From: Bin87 sp963692995
Lineage (GTDB): Bacteria > Chloroflexota > Dehalococcoidia > Lucifugimonadales > UBA3495
Direction of reading: 5' to 3'
Assembly (NCBI GenBank): GCA_963692995.1
Contig: OY843611.1
Location: 1,178,001 to 1,242,000, forward strand
DNA: 64,000 bases
Below the pieces are notes generated by a model that was not told the DNA's origin, did no database searches, and saw nothing but the letters and a program-made list of their open reading frames with translations. Below are positions 10,430-17,819 of this stretch, one piece after another (positions within the stretch are counted from its first letter, which is position 1; each line of letters begins with the position of its first letter). The translations under genes were made by a program, and so were the position numbers.

Positions 10430-11929
10430 TCAGTCATCGCCGGCCGCCGGCTCGTCAATCAATTGGACGTCGTTGTTTAGAATGGCGAAGTCGTACTGGC
10501 TCTGTGGCGCCACCAGTCGCTGACCCCACACGACTGCCGTAGAAATCACCGACGACACCACCAGCGCCGAGGCAAAGGCAAAGAACATCTGCCCGCCCAC
10601 CGGTGCGGTAAGCGCCCAGGGCGACAGCAGATCGGGCTTGGGGTAGAACAGCGCTCCGATGACGATGCCCGCGCCGCCGGCCAGCAGCACGGCCCAGCCG
10701 GGCATACGCCGGGAGTACAGCCCCACCAGCATCGGCGCTGCGATGGCAGCTCCCAGCAGGTCGGCGATCAGGAACACGTAGAGCACGCTGTGCCCTTGCG
10801 ACGCTACTATAATCGCCGGTATCGCCACCACCACCGTCACCACCCGGGCCAGGCCCATCAGTCTTCCCCGCTCCAGCCCTATCCCCGCCAGGTCGGCGGC
10901 CATCCCACTCGCCAGGCCATTCATCAGCGTGTCCAGCGTGCTCATGGCCAGCATCAGGGCGCAGATGAGCATCAGAAAATGCATCCACAACGGAAACACA
11001 TCGGAGGCCAGGGAGAAGAGCGCCGCCGCCACCGCCGGATACTCAAATGGGCCAACGGATCCGTTGCCCACCGCCGCAATGCCGGCCATTCCCATCAAAA
11101 AGGTTATGGGGATGGCCAGCGCCGCCGCGCCCCACAGGCTGCGGTTCAGCGACCGCTGGTTCTCCACCGTGTACACCCGCTGCCACATCCCGGGATGAAA
11201 TGCGTTGGACGCCACGATGCCGATGATCAGCACGACGGCGAAGTAGTAACTGCCCGCCGAACTTACCGACAGCAGACCCGCCTCCTTCGCCGCGCCCCAC
11301 GCTCCGGAACCCCCCACAAACCAGGCCGCCACCACCACCAGCAGCAGCAGCGCGGGTATTAGCACCCAGAACTGGATCCGGTCGGTGTAGATGGACACCC
11401 GCAGGCCCCCGTAGGCGGTGTACGCGATAACCACAATGCCCACCGCAACGGCAGTCGCCCACGCCGGCGAACCCGTCAGTATGCTCACCGCCGCCGTGAT
11501 CGCCGTCATCTCCGCCGTGATGAATATGCCAATCACGAAAATGATCACCACAAAGATCGACACGAATGGAACCATACCAAAACGGTGCCGCACGTACTCG
11601 GTAATGGAGTGGCCGTTAGGCATCAGCTGCCGGATCCGCGGCCCCACGAACATGAACATCACCGGAATCCCGGCCATGCCCAGGGCGTAACCGACCAGCG
11701 AGATTATGCCGAAGTTGGCTCCCGATTCTCCGGGACTCAACAGCACCCAGGTGCCGAACATCGAGGCGACCAGCGTCGCCACCCCAACGTTGACCGGGGC
11801 ATGGTTGCGGGAAATAGTGTAGTCCTCAACGCTCTGGCGTCGCCGACGCCAGGCGTAGGTCAAGCCTAAAACCAGGAACACGGCGCAGGCGATTACCAGT
11901 GTAACGATGCCCAGCGTGGTATCCAGCAT
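10430..11929 (-). CDS. sodium:solute symporter under TPP-riboswitch control (ThiV-like candidate)
   Basis: 499 residues from the ATG at 11929, which has GGGAGG seven bases upstream; reading further upstream would run into the terminator of the riboswitch, so longer starts are rejected. SSS/SLC5 family membrane protein with about 13 helices; the unwound-helix region (VATLVASMFGTWVLLSPGES) and GYALGMAGIPVMFMFVGPRI fit the family. The substrate is inferred from context only: the gene sits behind a TPP riboswitch and directly before thiC, so thiamine, HMP or another thiamine precursor is likely. TPP-regulated SSS transporters have been described under the name ThiV. Its C-terminus is polar (LIDEPAAGDD). 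Confidence 0.88.
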   Translation of the reverse strand: MLDTTLGIVTLVIACAVFLVLGLTYAWRRRRQSVEDYTISRNHAPVNVGVATLVASMFGTWVLLSPGESGANFGIISLVGYALGMAGIPVMFMFVGPRIRQLMPNGHSITEYVRHRFGMVPFVSIFVVIIFVIGIFITAEMTAITAAVSILTGSPAWATAVAVGIVVIAYTAYGGLRVSIYTDRIQFWVLIPALLLLVVVAAWFVGGSGAWGAAKEAGLLSVSSAGSYYFAVVLIIGIVASNAFHPGMWQRVYTVENQRSLNRSLWGAAALAIPITFLMGMAGIAAVGNGSVGPFEYPAVAAALFSLASDVFPLWMHFLMLICALMLAMSTLDTLMNGLASGMAADLAGIGLERGRLMGLARVVTVVVAIPAIIVASQGHSVLYVFLIADLLGAAIAAPMLVGLYSRRMPGWAVLLAGGAGIVIGALFYPKPDLLSPWALTAPVGGQMFFAFASALVVSSVISTAVVWGQRLVAPQSQYDFAILNNDVQLIDEPAAGDD

Positions 11930-11987
11930 TATGTAGCCTCCCAGCCGCTCTGGGCCGGCCTTTGGCCCAAAGCAGCAGTTGGGCAGC

Positions 11988-12020
11988 AAAAAGCCGCCAG
12001 GTTTTCCAACTCTGGCGGCT
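11988..12020 (-). terminator. intrinsic terminator of the TPP riboswitch
   Basis: On the minus strand, AGCCGCCAG, an 11-base loop and CTGGCGGCT form a perfect 9-bp stem followed directly by TTTT. It lies between the aptamer and the symporter start. The 5' arm (CCGCCAG) could instead pair with CTGGCGG at the very 5' end of the aptamer (about 12122-12130), giving a ready antiterminator. This suggests ligand-induced transcription termination. Confidence 0.85.
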
Positions 12021-12038
12021 AACAAATCAGTTCCTGAA

Positions 12039-12124
12039 TTCCTACGCCGGCATTACCCGGATCAGGTGCTACGGTCGGCGGCTGTTACGGCCACCCTCTC
12101 AGCCTGGCATAACCAAGCTCCCGC
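12039..12124 (-). ncRNA. TPP riboswitch aptamer (THI element)
   Basis: The minus strand carries the conserved THI-box segments in order: GGGAGC, then CAGGCTGAGAGGGTGG, a variable arm, then CACCTGATCCGGGTAATG followed by CCGGCGTAGGAA. These match the CUGAGA pyrimidine-sensor and the ACCUGAUCUGGAUAAUGCCAGCG pyrophosphate-sensor parts of the family consensus. It sits between the promoter at 12150-12178 and the terminator at 11988-12020, upstream of the symporter gene and thiC. Confidence 0.95.
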
Positions 12125-12149
12125 CAGAATGCTATTCGATTGTGGCCCA

Positions 12150-12178
12150 AGAATACCACCGACCTGGGATGCCGTCAA
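12150..12178 (-). promoter_or_regulatory. sigma70-type promoter for the thiamine unit
   Basis: On the minus strand, TTGACG (12178-12173), a 17-base spacer and TATTCT (12155-12150). Predicted transcription start is near 12143, about ten to twenty bases before the riboswitch aptamer, which is the expected geometry. Confidence 0.65.
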
Positions 12179-12211
12179 GCAAACCGGAGCGTGTCCCCCG
12201 CCCGCAGCAGC

Positions 12212-13339
12212 TCACCTCATCAGCCGGTTCGTACCGGAATAGCGCCCCGGGTCCAGGTCCCGTCCGGCCAGGGCCGGGTGGTCGGGGCGGTAGCGATGGC
12301 AGCGGAAGGTGGCGTTGGTGTACTCCATTCCACCGCCGCCGCCGGCCGCATCGCTGTAGTGAAAGAAGGGGTTGATGTATTCCCAGACGACTTCCCCGCG
12401 CGGGGTCACCTCAAACATACGCCCCGGAGCGCCTTCGCAAATCAGCGTGTTGCCGTTGGGCTGTCGCTCCGCGCTGCTGATGTTGTAGCTGTAGAAAGAG
12501 ATGGCCGGCATTCCCTGGTACTGCCAGTGGATTTCGTTGGTGGCCGGGTCAACCTCCACGATGCGGGAGTAGCTGGCGCCCCGGCGGTGCCCGCCATTGT
12601 CGAAAATCAGGATGCGCCCGCTGTCCAGCCACGTGGGATGGTGCTGGTGGTAAATTTCGCCCGGCCCCCACTTCCACTTGAAGTCTCCGGTGGCCCGATC
12701 AACGATGCCAACGGTGCTGGTCAGCCGGTAGCTCACGATGAGGTCGCCGTCGGGTGTAACGTTCAGGCTGTTCCCGTGGGTCCACTCCCGGCGGGCCTCC
12801 AGCGGGCAGATGACGTCTTCGGCGATGTCAAGATGCTCCCACGACCGCCATTCCCACACCGTGCTTCCGTCGGGCGTAACCTCGCGCACTACGTCGCCCA
12901 GCATACCCAGCGGGAAATCCGCGTCGAAGCCCCCTTGCACCTGGCCTTCCAGTCCCTCGGGCAGCGGTTCCCACAGCAGCAGCAGGGTGTTCCCGTTGGC
13001 CAGACGCGCGTAGTCGTGGTGCAGCGTATTGTCGCGGTAGGCCCACACCAGGTTGCCGTCCCAATCCAGCTCGATGACGCTGGCCGAGGAGCCGCCCACG
13101 GTCTCATATCCGCCGGCGTTTTCGGGCGGGAAGGTACGGCACAGCAGGTTCCCGTTGTCCAGCAGGTACGCGTAGTGGATGCCTTCCTCCGAATGCCAGC
13201 GGTGAACGATGTTGCCGTTCAGATCTATGAGGTAGGCGTCCTTGCCGCCTCGGGTTGTGGAGAACAGCGTATAGCCCATTTGGCACGCGGTCGGAGTGTA
13301 ATGTATCAACCCCACCGGGTGATGAATTGACCAGCCCAT
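12212..13339 (-). CDS. arylsulfotransferase (ASST)-like beta-propeller protein
   Basis: 375 residues from the ATG at 13339, chosen because GGAGGG lies six bases upstream; the frame is open to 13387. Repeated blade motifs of the type LDxxGNxVWxW (IDLNGNIVHRWHSEEG, ELDWDGNLVWAYRDN, VTPDGSTVWEWRSWEH, VTPRGEVVWEYINP) and HHDYARLANGNTLLL, plus HGNSLNVTPDGDLIVSYR, match ASST/arylsulfotransferase propellers. HHDY and HGNS contain the histidines at the places where ASST has active-site His. No signal peptide is visible, unlike the classic periplasmic enzymes, so a sulfotransferase activity is plausible but not proven. Confidence 0.75.
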   Translation of the reverse strand: MGWSIHHPVGLIHYTPTACQMGYTLFSTTRGGKDAYLIDLNGNIVHRWHSEEGIHYAYLLDNGNLLCRTFPPENAGGYETVGGSSASVIELDWDGNLVWAYRDNTLHHDYARLANGNTLLLLWEPLPEGLEGQVQGGFDADFPLGMLGDVVREVTPDGSTVWEWRSWEHLDIAEDVICPLEARREWTHGNSLNVTPDGDLIVSYRLTSTVGIVDRATGDFKWKWGPGEIYHQHHPTWLDSGRILIFDNGGHRRGASYSRIVEVDPATNEIHWQYQGMPAISFYSYNISSAERQPNGNTLICEGAPGRMFEVTPRGEVVWEYINPFFHYSDAAGGGGGMEYTNATFRCHRYRPDHPALAGRDLDPGRYSGTNRLMR

Positions 13340-13397
13340 CAGTTTCCCTCCGCAAGAGCAGGTTGCCGCGCGATTATAGCAGGACAACCCGTACCCG

Positions 13398-13486
13398 AAG
13401 AGACCGGTTCCCTACCCGGAGCGACCGGCCTGTTTCAACCCCTCAGCTCAAAGCGGGTATGCGTGAGGCAATTCGGGCCGTTGACA
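13398..13486 (+). repeat. dispersed repeat copy 1 (with 57617-57710)
   Basis: Contains ACCCGGAGCGACC, TTTCAACCCCTCA, CTCAAAGCGGGTA and ends in GTTGACA. The same blocks occur in the same order at 57617-57710 (ACCCGGAGAGACC, TTTCAACCCCTCA, CTCAAAGTGGGTA, GTTGACA). Here the terminal TTGACA is the -35 of the zur promoter. Confidence 0.6.
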
Positions 13487-13509
13487 ATGCGGCTCACCTG
13501 CGTTAGCAT
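13481..13509 (+). promoter_or_regulatory. promoter of the Fur-family gene
   Basis: TTGACA (13481-13486), 17-base spacer, TAGCAT (13504-13509). The start point would fall near 13516, inside the palindrome at 13513-13525 and about 14 bases before the ATG, so the mRNA is nearly leaderless. Confidence 0.6.
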
Positions 13510-13512
13510 AAC

Positions 13513-13525
13513 GATACGGTGTATC
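13513..13525. promoter_or_regulatory. candidate Zur operator GATAC-N3-GTATC
   Basis: GATACGGTGTATC, an inverted repeat with five-base arms, spans the predicted transcription start. The same motif occurs at 14121-14133 and, with one mismatch, at 14091-14103, in front of the zinc lipoprotein gene. This suggests autoregulation. Confidence 0.55.
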
Positions 13526-13529
13526 AAAA

Positions 13530-13997
13530 ATGCTCACTTCAGACATTCGTCACAAAGGGCACGACCATCCCCGCCCCCGTTCCTTAGCCGCTGTGGACGA
13601 AATCGTTTCCCGGCTGGCCGATAGGGGTTACCGGGACACGGAACCACGCCGGCTGGTTATCAGCGCGGCGGCCGCCCAGGGTCGTCCATTTACCGCCGAA
13701 GAACTGTGCGCTGCCCTGCCCTGCGTGGGCCGGGCTACCGTGTACCGGGGGCTGCGATTGCTGGTCGAAACCGACTTGGTTTGCCGGGTGCTCCTTGAAG
13801 ATCGCGAGCTCAAGTATCAGTTGAGCCACCAGGGACATCATCATCATATGCTCTGCGCGGTTTGCGGCGTCTCCGCCGACCTCGCAGGATGCGACGTGGA
13901 AGATGTTTTGCGCGAAGCGGCGGCGGCAGCCGGTTTCCGGATGAGCGGCCACTGGCTGGAGGTGTACGGCCTCTGCGGCAAGTGTGCCTCTCCCTAG
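13530..13997 (+). CDS. zur: Fur-family metalloregulator, probably Zur
   Basis: 155 residues. A winged helix (residues ~20-95: RRLVISAAAAQGRPFTAEEL, GRATVYRGLRLLVETDLV) is followed by the Fur dimerisation and metal domain with YQLSHQGHHHHMLCAVCG and a C-terminal CGKC. CAVC and CGKC form the structural zinc site; the HHHH run and E/H residues supply the regulatory site. The neighbouring zinc-uptake genes indicate zinc (Zur) rather than iron. No ribosome-binding site precedes the ATG: the operator ends four bases before it, so translation is probably leaderless, or a later start is used. Confidence 0.88.
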   Translation: MLTSDIRHKGHDHPRPRSLAAVDEIVSRLADRGYRDTEPRRLVISAAAAQGRPFTAEELCAALPCVGRATVYRGLRLLVETDLVCRVLLEDRELKYQLSHQGHHHHMLCAVCGVSADLAGCDVEDVLREAAAAAGFRMSGHWLEVYGLCGKCASP

Positions 13998-14064
13998 GCC
14001 GGGTTGACAAGCTACGTCAGACTGTTTTTATAAGCTACGACATGCTGTATTTGCAAGTTACGTC

Positions 14065-14084
14065 ATTCCCGCGAAAGCGGGAAT
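14065..14084. repeat. type B palindrome (ATTCCCGC-GAAA-GCGGGAAT)
   Basis: Eight-base arms around a GAAA tetraloop. Identical copies are at 25382-25401 and 33251-33270, an inverted near-copy at 61267-61286. It lies between zur and the zinc lipoprotein gene. Confidence 0.85.
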
Positions 14085-14090
14085 CCAGCT

Positions 14091-14133
14091 GATACATTAT
14101 ATCTATGCGGCATAGTTATTGATACTTAGTATC
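14091..14133. promoter_or_regulatory. two candidate Zur operators upstream of the zinc lipoprotein gene
   Basis: GATACATTATATC (14091-14103, one mismatch) and GATACTTAGTATC (14121-14133; a perfect 6-1-6 palindrome, GATACT-T-AGTATC). A -10-like TATTAT follows immediately at 14134-14139, so the second palindrome lies where it would block RNA polymerase. The 6-1-6 form is close to the 7-1-7 geometry of Fur-family boxes. A further half-site GATAC is at 14150. Confidence 0.55.
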
Positions 14134-14206
14134 TATTATATCCCCATTTGATACCCGGCATTGCAACCTCGTTTGCGGCCAAGCCGCACCCACAGGAGTA
14201 CGTCAA

Positions 14207-16591
14207 ATGAACAACCGCCTCCACTACCGTATCGCGCGCGTTAACCACTCGGCCTTGTTTCGAGCCGCGGCCATTGCCTTTGCGCTGATGGCCGGGGCAT
14301 TCTTCTTGACCGCCTGCGGAGGCGACGAGTCGGCGCTCCCTCCGGCCGACGCATCGTCTTCCGCAGGTTCGGCTGCCGCTGCCGCGCCGGCTAACCCCGC
14401 CGCGCCGGCTAATTCCGCCGCGCCGGCTAACCCCGCCGCGGCGGCGTCCGCAGACAACGCCGTTGCTGAACCCATCGGCGTAGTCGCCGGCAATGCCATC
14501 CTTGCCGACCTGGCGGCCCGCGTTGGCGGGGATCTCGTGTCCGCCAGCAGCCTCGTGCCGCCAGGCAGCGACGTGCATACTTGGCAAAGCACACCGCAGG
14601 ACAGCGTGCGGATCGCCGAAGCAAGTGTTGTAATAACCAACGGCGCCAATCTCTCCGCCACGGTCGAAGACCTCATCTCAAACACGGCTTCTCCCAATGC
14701 GGTGCGGGTGATCGCCTCGCACGGTCTGGAACCTCAGGAACTGGTTGAACTCTCGTTCCCCGACGCCGACCATGCCGACGAACACGGCCACGGCGAACCT
14801 GACCACGGCGACGAAGGCGCAGCTGTCGAACTAGAGGGGCGGTTGCTGATCGGCGACGGCGAGACCGGCTTCCTGTCCGTCATCGACCTCGAATCGGGAG
14901 AGGTTCATCAGGACGAATTCGACCTGGGATCCCGCGCCGGCCGGATCTATGCCAGCTACAGCGGACGCTACGCCATCGCCGTGTCTAGCGACGCCAACAA
15001 CGTCCATGTTCTCGACGGCGGGATTTACAAGGAGGAGCATGGCGACCACTTCGACCTGGTGGAGTCGGACGTCAGCCGACTAGGATTTGACCTGACCGGC
15101 GACCGTCCCGTCCACATGTACGTGGGCGAAGAATGGGCCACCATCTACTACGATGGCTCCGGAGACTTCGCGCTGATCAATACCCGCGAACTTGAGCGCG
15201 ACGGCCCTTCCTACACGCCGGTGGTTCTCAACGCCGGCCCTCACCATGGCGCTGTCATACCTATGGAAGGCGACCGGTTCGCCGTAACCATCCGGCACCC
15301 CGATTACTCCAGCAATCCTGAGGAGTATCATTTGCCCATCGGCGCCGAAATCTGGGACCTTGACGGCAACGCGCTGCATCGGGCCGAAGGCTGTCCCGAC
15401 CTGCACGGCGACGCTGGCAACGGACACGTGGCGGTCTTTGGCTGCACCGGTGGCGCGCTGGCCGTTGCCGCCCACGACGGTGATTACGAGCATGTTTTCG
15501 TTCCCGCTCCGGAAGGGTCTCCCGAAGACTTTCGCCTGACTTCCCTTTGGGGCTATCACGGCCTGGATCATTTCTTCGCCCTGGGCTCCGCCGTGGGCCT
15601 CTACGTGGTTGAGCCGGAAGCGGGCGAAATGGAACAGCTGATCCCGGCCACCGAGGACCGGCGCCCCATTCAGGTGGCCCTGAGCTACGACGGCGAGCGC
15701 CTGCTGGTCGTGATGAGCGACGGGGAGCTGCGGATGTACGAGGCCCACGACCTGGATTTGCTGGCGTCGGCGTCGGGCTTCCTCAGCGCGGAAATTGATC
15801 CCGGGTTCTGGGCGCGGCCCCACATCGCCACGGCTCCCGGCCATATCTTTGTGACCGATTCGGCGGCCGGCGAAGTCATCGCGCTGGACTCCCACGACCT
15901 GGAGATGGTCGGCCACTGGGAAGTTGACGGAAAGCCAACCAAGATCGCTTTCGTGGGCCTTCTGGACCGGGAGGAACACCCCGAACCAGGACATGATGAC
16001 CACGGCCACGAGGGCGAAACTGAGGCCGACGACGACCACAGCGACGACGACCACGGCGACGACGACCACGGCCATGATCACGGCGCGGGCGACCCGCACT
16101 TCTGGCAGAACCCGCGCCTGGTCTTCCACTACGTGACCGCGATCGCCGACGGCCTGGCCGCCGCCGACCCGGACAACGCCGCGACCTACCTGAATAACGC
16201 CGCCGCCTACCTCGCCGAGCTGGAAGACTTGGACGCCTACATCGCCGATACCCTGGCCGGCATCCCCCAGGAGCGGCGCATAATAGTCACTTTCCACGAC
16301 GCCTTTGGGTACTTCGGCGCGCGGTACGATTTCCAGGTGATGGCCTTCGTCGGCAGCCACGGGGGCGGTGTTTCGCCGGACGACATAGCTAATGTTCTGG
16401 ATCTCGTGGAGGACCGGGGCCTCTCGGCTGTCTTCGCCGAACCGCAATTCTCCGATGACGCTTTGGAACAGGTCGCCCGCGACGCCGGCATCCAAGTGGG
16501 CGTCATTCGTTCCATGCCTGATGAGTTCAAGTCCGGCTACATAGATATGATGCGCGCCAACGCGGACGCTATAGCGGAATTGCTGCGCTGA
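14207..16591 (+). CDS. zinc-binding lipoprotein: AztC/ZnuA-type binding protein with inserted AztD-like beta-propeller
   Basis: 794 residues, more than twice the usual ~300 of a zinc ABC binding protein. Residues 1-37 are a lipoprotein signal ending LTAC (Cys37), followed by an Ala/Pro linker with PANPAAPANSAAPANP. Residues ~85-185 are the first lobe of a TroA/ZnuA fold (IGVVAGNAILADLAARVGG; SDVHTWQSTP with the first ligand His). At the place where ZnuA has its His-rich loop, a ~400-residue beta-propeller is inserted (about 207-590; NAGPHHGAVIP, GCPDLHGDAGNGHVAVFGC), flanked by His/Asp-rich stretches on both sides. The second lobe resumes at GDPHFWQNP (second ligand His) with VTFHDAFGYFG (third) and ends normally. 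AGGAG lies before the ATG. The propeller resembles the zinc chaperone AztD, which in other bacteria is a separate protein that delivers zinc to AztC. Binding zinc for the permease downstream is inferred. Confidence 0.9.
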   Translation: MNNRLHYRIARVNHSALFRAAAIAFALMAGAFFLTACGGDESALPPADASSSAGSAAAAAPANPAAPANSAAPANPAAAASADNAVAEPIGVVAGNAILADLAARVGGDLVSASSLVPPGSDVHTWQSTPQDSVRIAEASVVITNGANLSATVEDLISNTASPNAVRVIASHGLEPQELVELSFPDADHADEHGHGEPDHGDEGAAVELEGRLLIGDGETGFLSVIDLESGEVHQDEFDLGSRAGRIYASYSGRYAIAVSSDANNVHVLDGGIYKEEHGDHFDLVESDVSRLGFDLTGDRPVHMYVGEEWATIYYDGSGDFALINTRELERDGPSYTPVVLNAGPHHGAVIPMEGDRFAVTIRHPDYSSNPEEYHLPIGAEIWDLDGNALHRAEGCPDLHGDAGNGHVAVFGCTGGALAVAAHDGDYEHVFVPAPEGSPEDFRLTSLWGYHGLDHFFALGSAVGLYVVEPEAGEMEQLIPATEDRRPIQVALSYDGERLLVVMSDGELRMYEAHDLDLLASASGFLSAEIDPGFWARPHIATAPGHIFVTDSAAGEVIALDSHDLEMVGHWEVDGKPTKIAFVGLLDREEHPEPGHDDHGHEGETEADDDHSDDDHGDDDHGHDHGAGDPHFWQNPRLVFHYVTAIADGLAAADPDNAATYLNNAAAYLAELEDLDAYIADTLAGIPQERRIIVTFHDAFGYFGARYDFQVMAFVGSHGGGVSPDDIANVLDLVEDRGLSAVFAEPQFSDDALEQVARDAGIQVGVIRSMPDEFKSGYIDMMRANADAIAELLR

Positions 16592-16610
16592 TTGGCCCGC
16601 AATCAAGCGC

Positions 16611-16663
16611 CCGGCTTGGTCTGCCCTTGGTGATCTCCTTCATCCACGGGCAGACCAAGCCGG
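16611..16663. terminator. long perfect hairpin after the zinc lipoprotein gene
   Basis: 16-base arms (CCGGCTTGGTCTGCCC and GGGCAGACCAAGCCGG) around a 21-base loop, 20 bases after the stop codon. There is no T-run, so it may act as an mRNA stabiliser or attenuator before the permease gene rather than as a full terminator. Confidence 0.6.
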
Positions 16664-16760
16664 CGGGTCTGGCGAAACCATCAGCGGGATACCTGATCAA
16701 AGTGGATTTCGCCAGGCATTGCACCGACGGTCGCAGTGACGCAATGTACAATATCTCCTT

Positions 16761-17636
16761 ATGCTCGATCTGATCATTGAACCAATGCAGTACGGCTTTA
16801 TGCAGCGTGCGCTGCTGGTGTCGGCCCTTGCCGCTACGGCGTGCGGAGTGGTAGGCACCTTCGTCGTGCTGCGGGGCATGGCTTTCCTCGGCGACGCCAT
16901 CGCCCACTCCGCCCTTACCGGGATGGCGGCCGCGTTCCTTCTCGGCGCCAACATTTTTCTGGGCGCGCTGCTCTGGGCGATCCCCGCATCCCTGGCCATA
17001 TCCCTGGTGTCGCGGCGCACCGGCGTCCGCCTGGACGCAGTCATCGGCGTACTGTTCGCCGGTGGCTTCGCGTTGGGCGTAATCATGATTAACTCCTCGG
17101 AAAACTACGCCGGCGACTTGCTCGGCGTCCTTTTTGGCAACGTTCTGGGCGCTTCCTGGAACGACGTGCTGGCCGTGGCGGCGTTGGCCGGGGGCGTCCT
17201 CCTGGTGGTTCGTCTTTTCTACAAAGAACTGGTCTTCACCACCTATGACGCCTCCGTTGCCGCGGCCGCCGGCATCCCGGTGCGATTCCTCGAATACCTG
17301 CTGCCGCTGCTGATCGCGCTAACCACGGTCGCCGCGCTCAAAACCGTGGGCAACGTCATGGTGATGTCTCTGCTGGTTGTTCCCGCCGTCACCGGGAGCC
17401 TGCTGGCGCGTCGCCTGACCGGAATGATAATAGCCACGGTGGCCTCGGCCTTGGTCGCTATCGTCGTCGGGCTTTACTTGTCCTTCCATTTCAACCTGCC
17501 CACCGGCCCCTCCATCGTCGTGGTATCGGTGGGCTTGCTGCTGGTAACGGTGGTCGTCTCTCCGAGACGCTGGATGTTGGCGGCCCGCCTGAGGCGCCGG
17601 CCGACTGCGCCGAGCGCAGGCGTTGCCACCGACTGA
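16761..17636 (+). CDS. znuB: zinc/manganese ABC transporter permease (ZnuB/AztB type)
   Basis: 291 residues, standard length for the ABC-3 permease family, with about eight membrane helices. Signature segments are YGFMQRALLVSALAATACGV near the N-terminus, VLRGMAFLGDAIAHSALTGM (the conserved GDAxSHxxLPG-like block), GVLFAGGFALGVIMI and TVGNVMVMSLLVVPAVTGSL. It moves zinc delivered by the binding protein encoded upstream (170 bases away). No ATPase gene (znuC/aztA) is found anywhere in the window; the next gene is a P450. The C-terminal tail is short and basic. The ribosome-binding site before the ATG is weak. Confidence 0.92.
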   Translation: MLDLIIEPMQYGFMQRALLVSALAATACGVVGTFVVLRGMAFLGDAIAHSALTGMAAAFLLGANIFLGALLWAIPASLAISLVSRRTGVRLDAVIGVLFAGGFALGVIMINSSENYAGDLLGVLFGNVLGASWNDVLAVAALAGGVLLVVRLFYKELVFTTYDASVAAAAGIPVRFLEYLLPLLIALTTVAALKTVGNVMVMSLLVVPAVTGSLLARRLTGMIIATVASALVAIVVGLYLSFHFNLPTGPSIVVVSVGLLLVTVVVSPRRWMLAARLRRRPTAPSAGVATD

Positions 17637-17778
17637 AATCACCTGTCAGCGGGAGCCGTCAACGATAACGCCGGTCAGTGGGCGTGGCAGAAGTCGTACT
17701 CGGCGAATTCGCTGTGGTGGTTGCGGGATATTGCGTTGACAACCCCGGCGCCTTGCGGCAACATTACCTCGCACAATG

Positions 17779-17807
17779 TATGACCCGATAGCTTATGACC
17801 CGATAGC
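17779..17807 (+). repeat. tandem direct repeat upstream of the P450 gene
   Basis: TATGACCCGATAGC occurs at 17779-17792 and again at 17794-17807, period 15. The second copy ends just before the GAGG ribosome-binding site of the P450 gene, so it could be a regulator site or a recent slip duplication. Confidence 0.6.
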
Positions 17808-17819
17808 GAGGTTGCCACG

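Noticed and set aside
13425..13455. GTTTCAACCCCTC-like sequence as a CRISPR repeat
   Set aside because: Only two distant copies exist (also near 57648), with no spacer array and no cas genes; better explained as a dispersed repeat.
15080..16606. 508-codon open frame antisense to the zinc lipoprotein gene
   Set aside because: Shadow of the GC-rich coding strand; the sense protein has clear domain motifs and this one has none.
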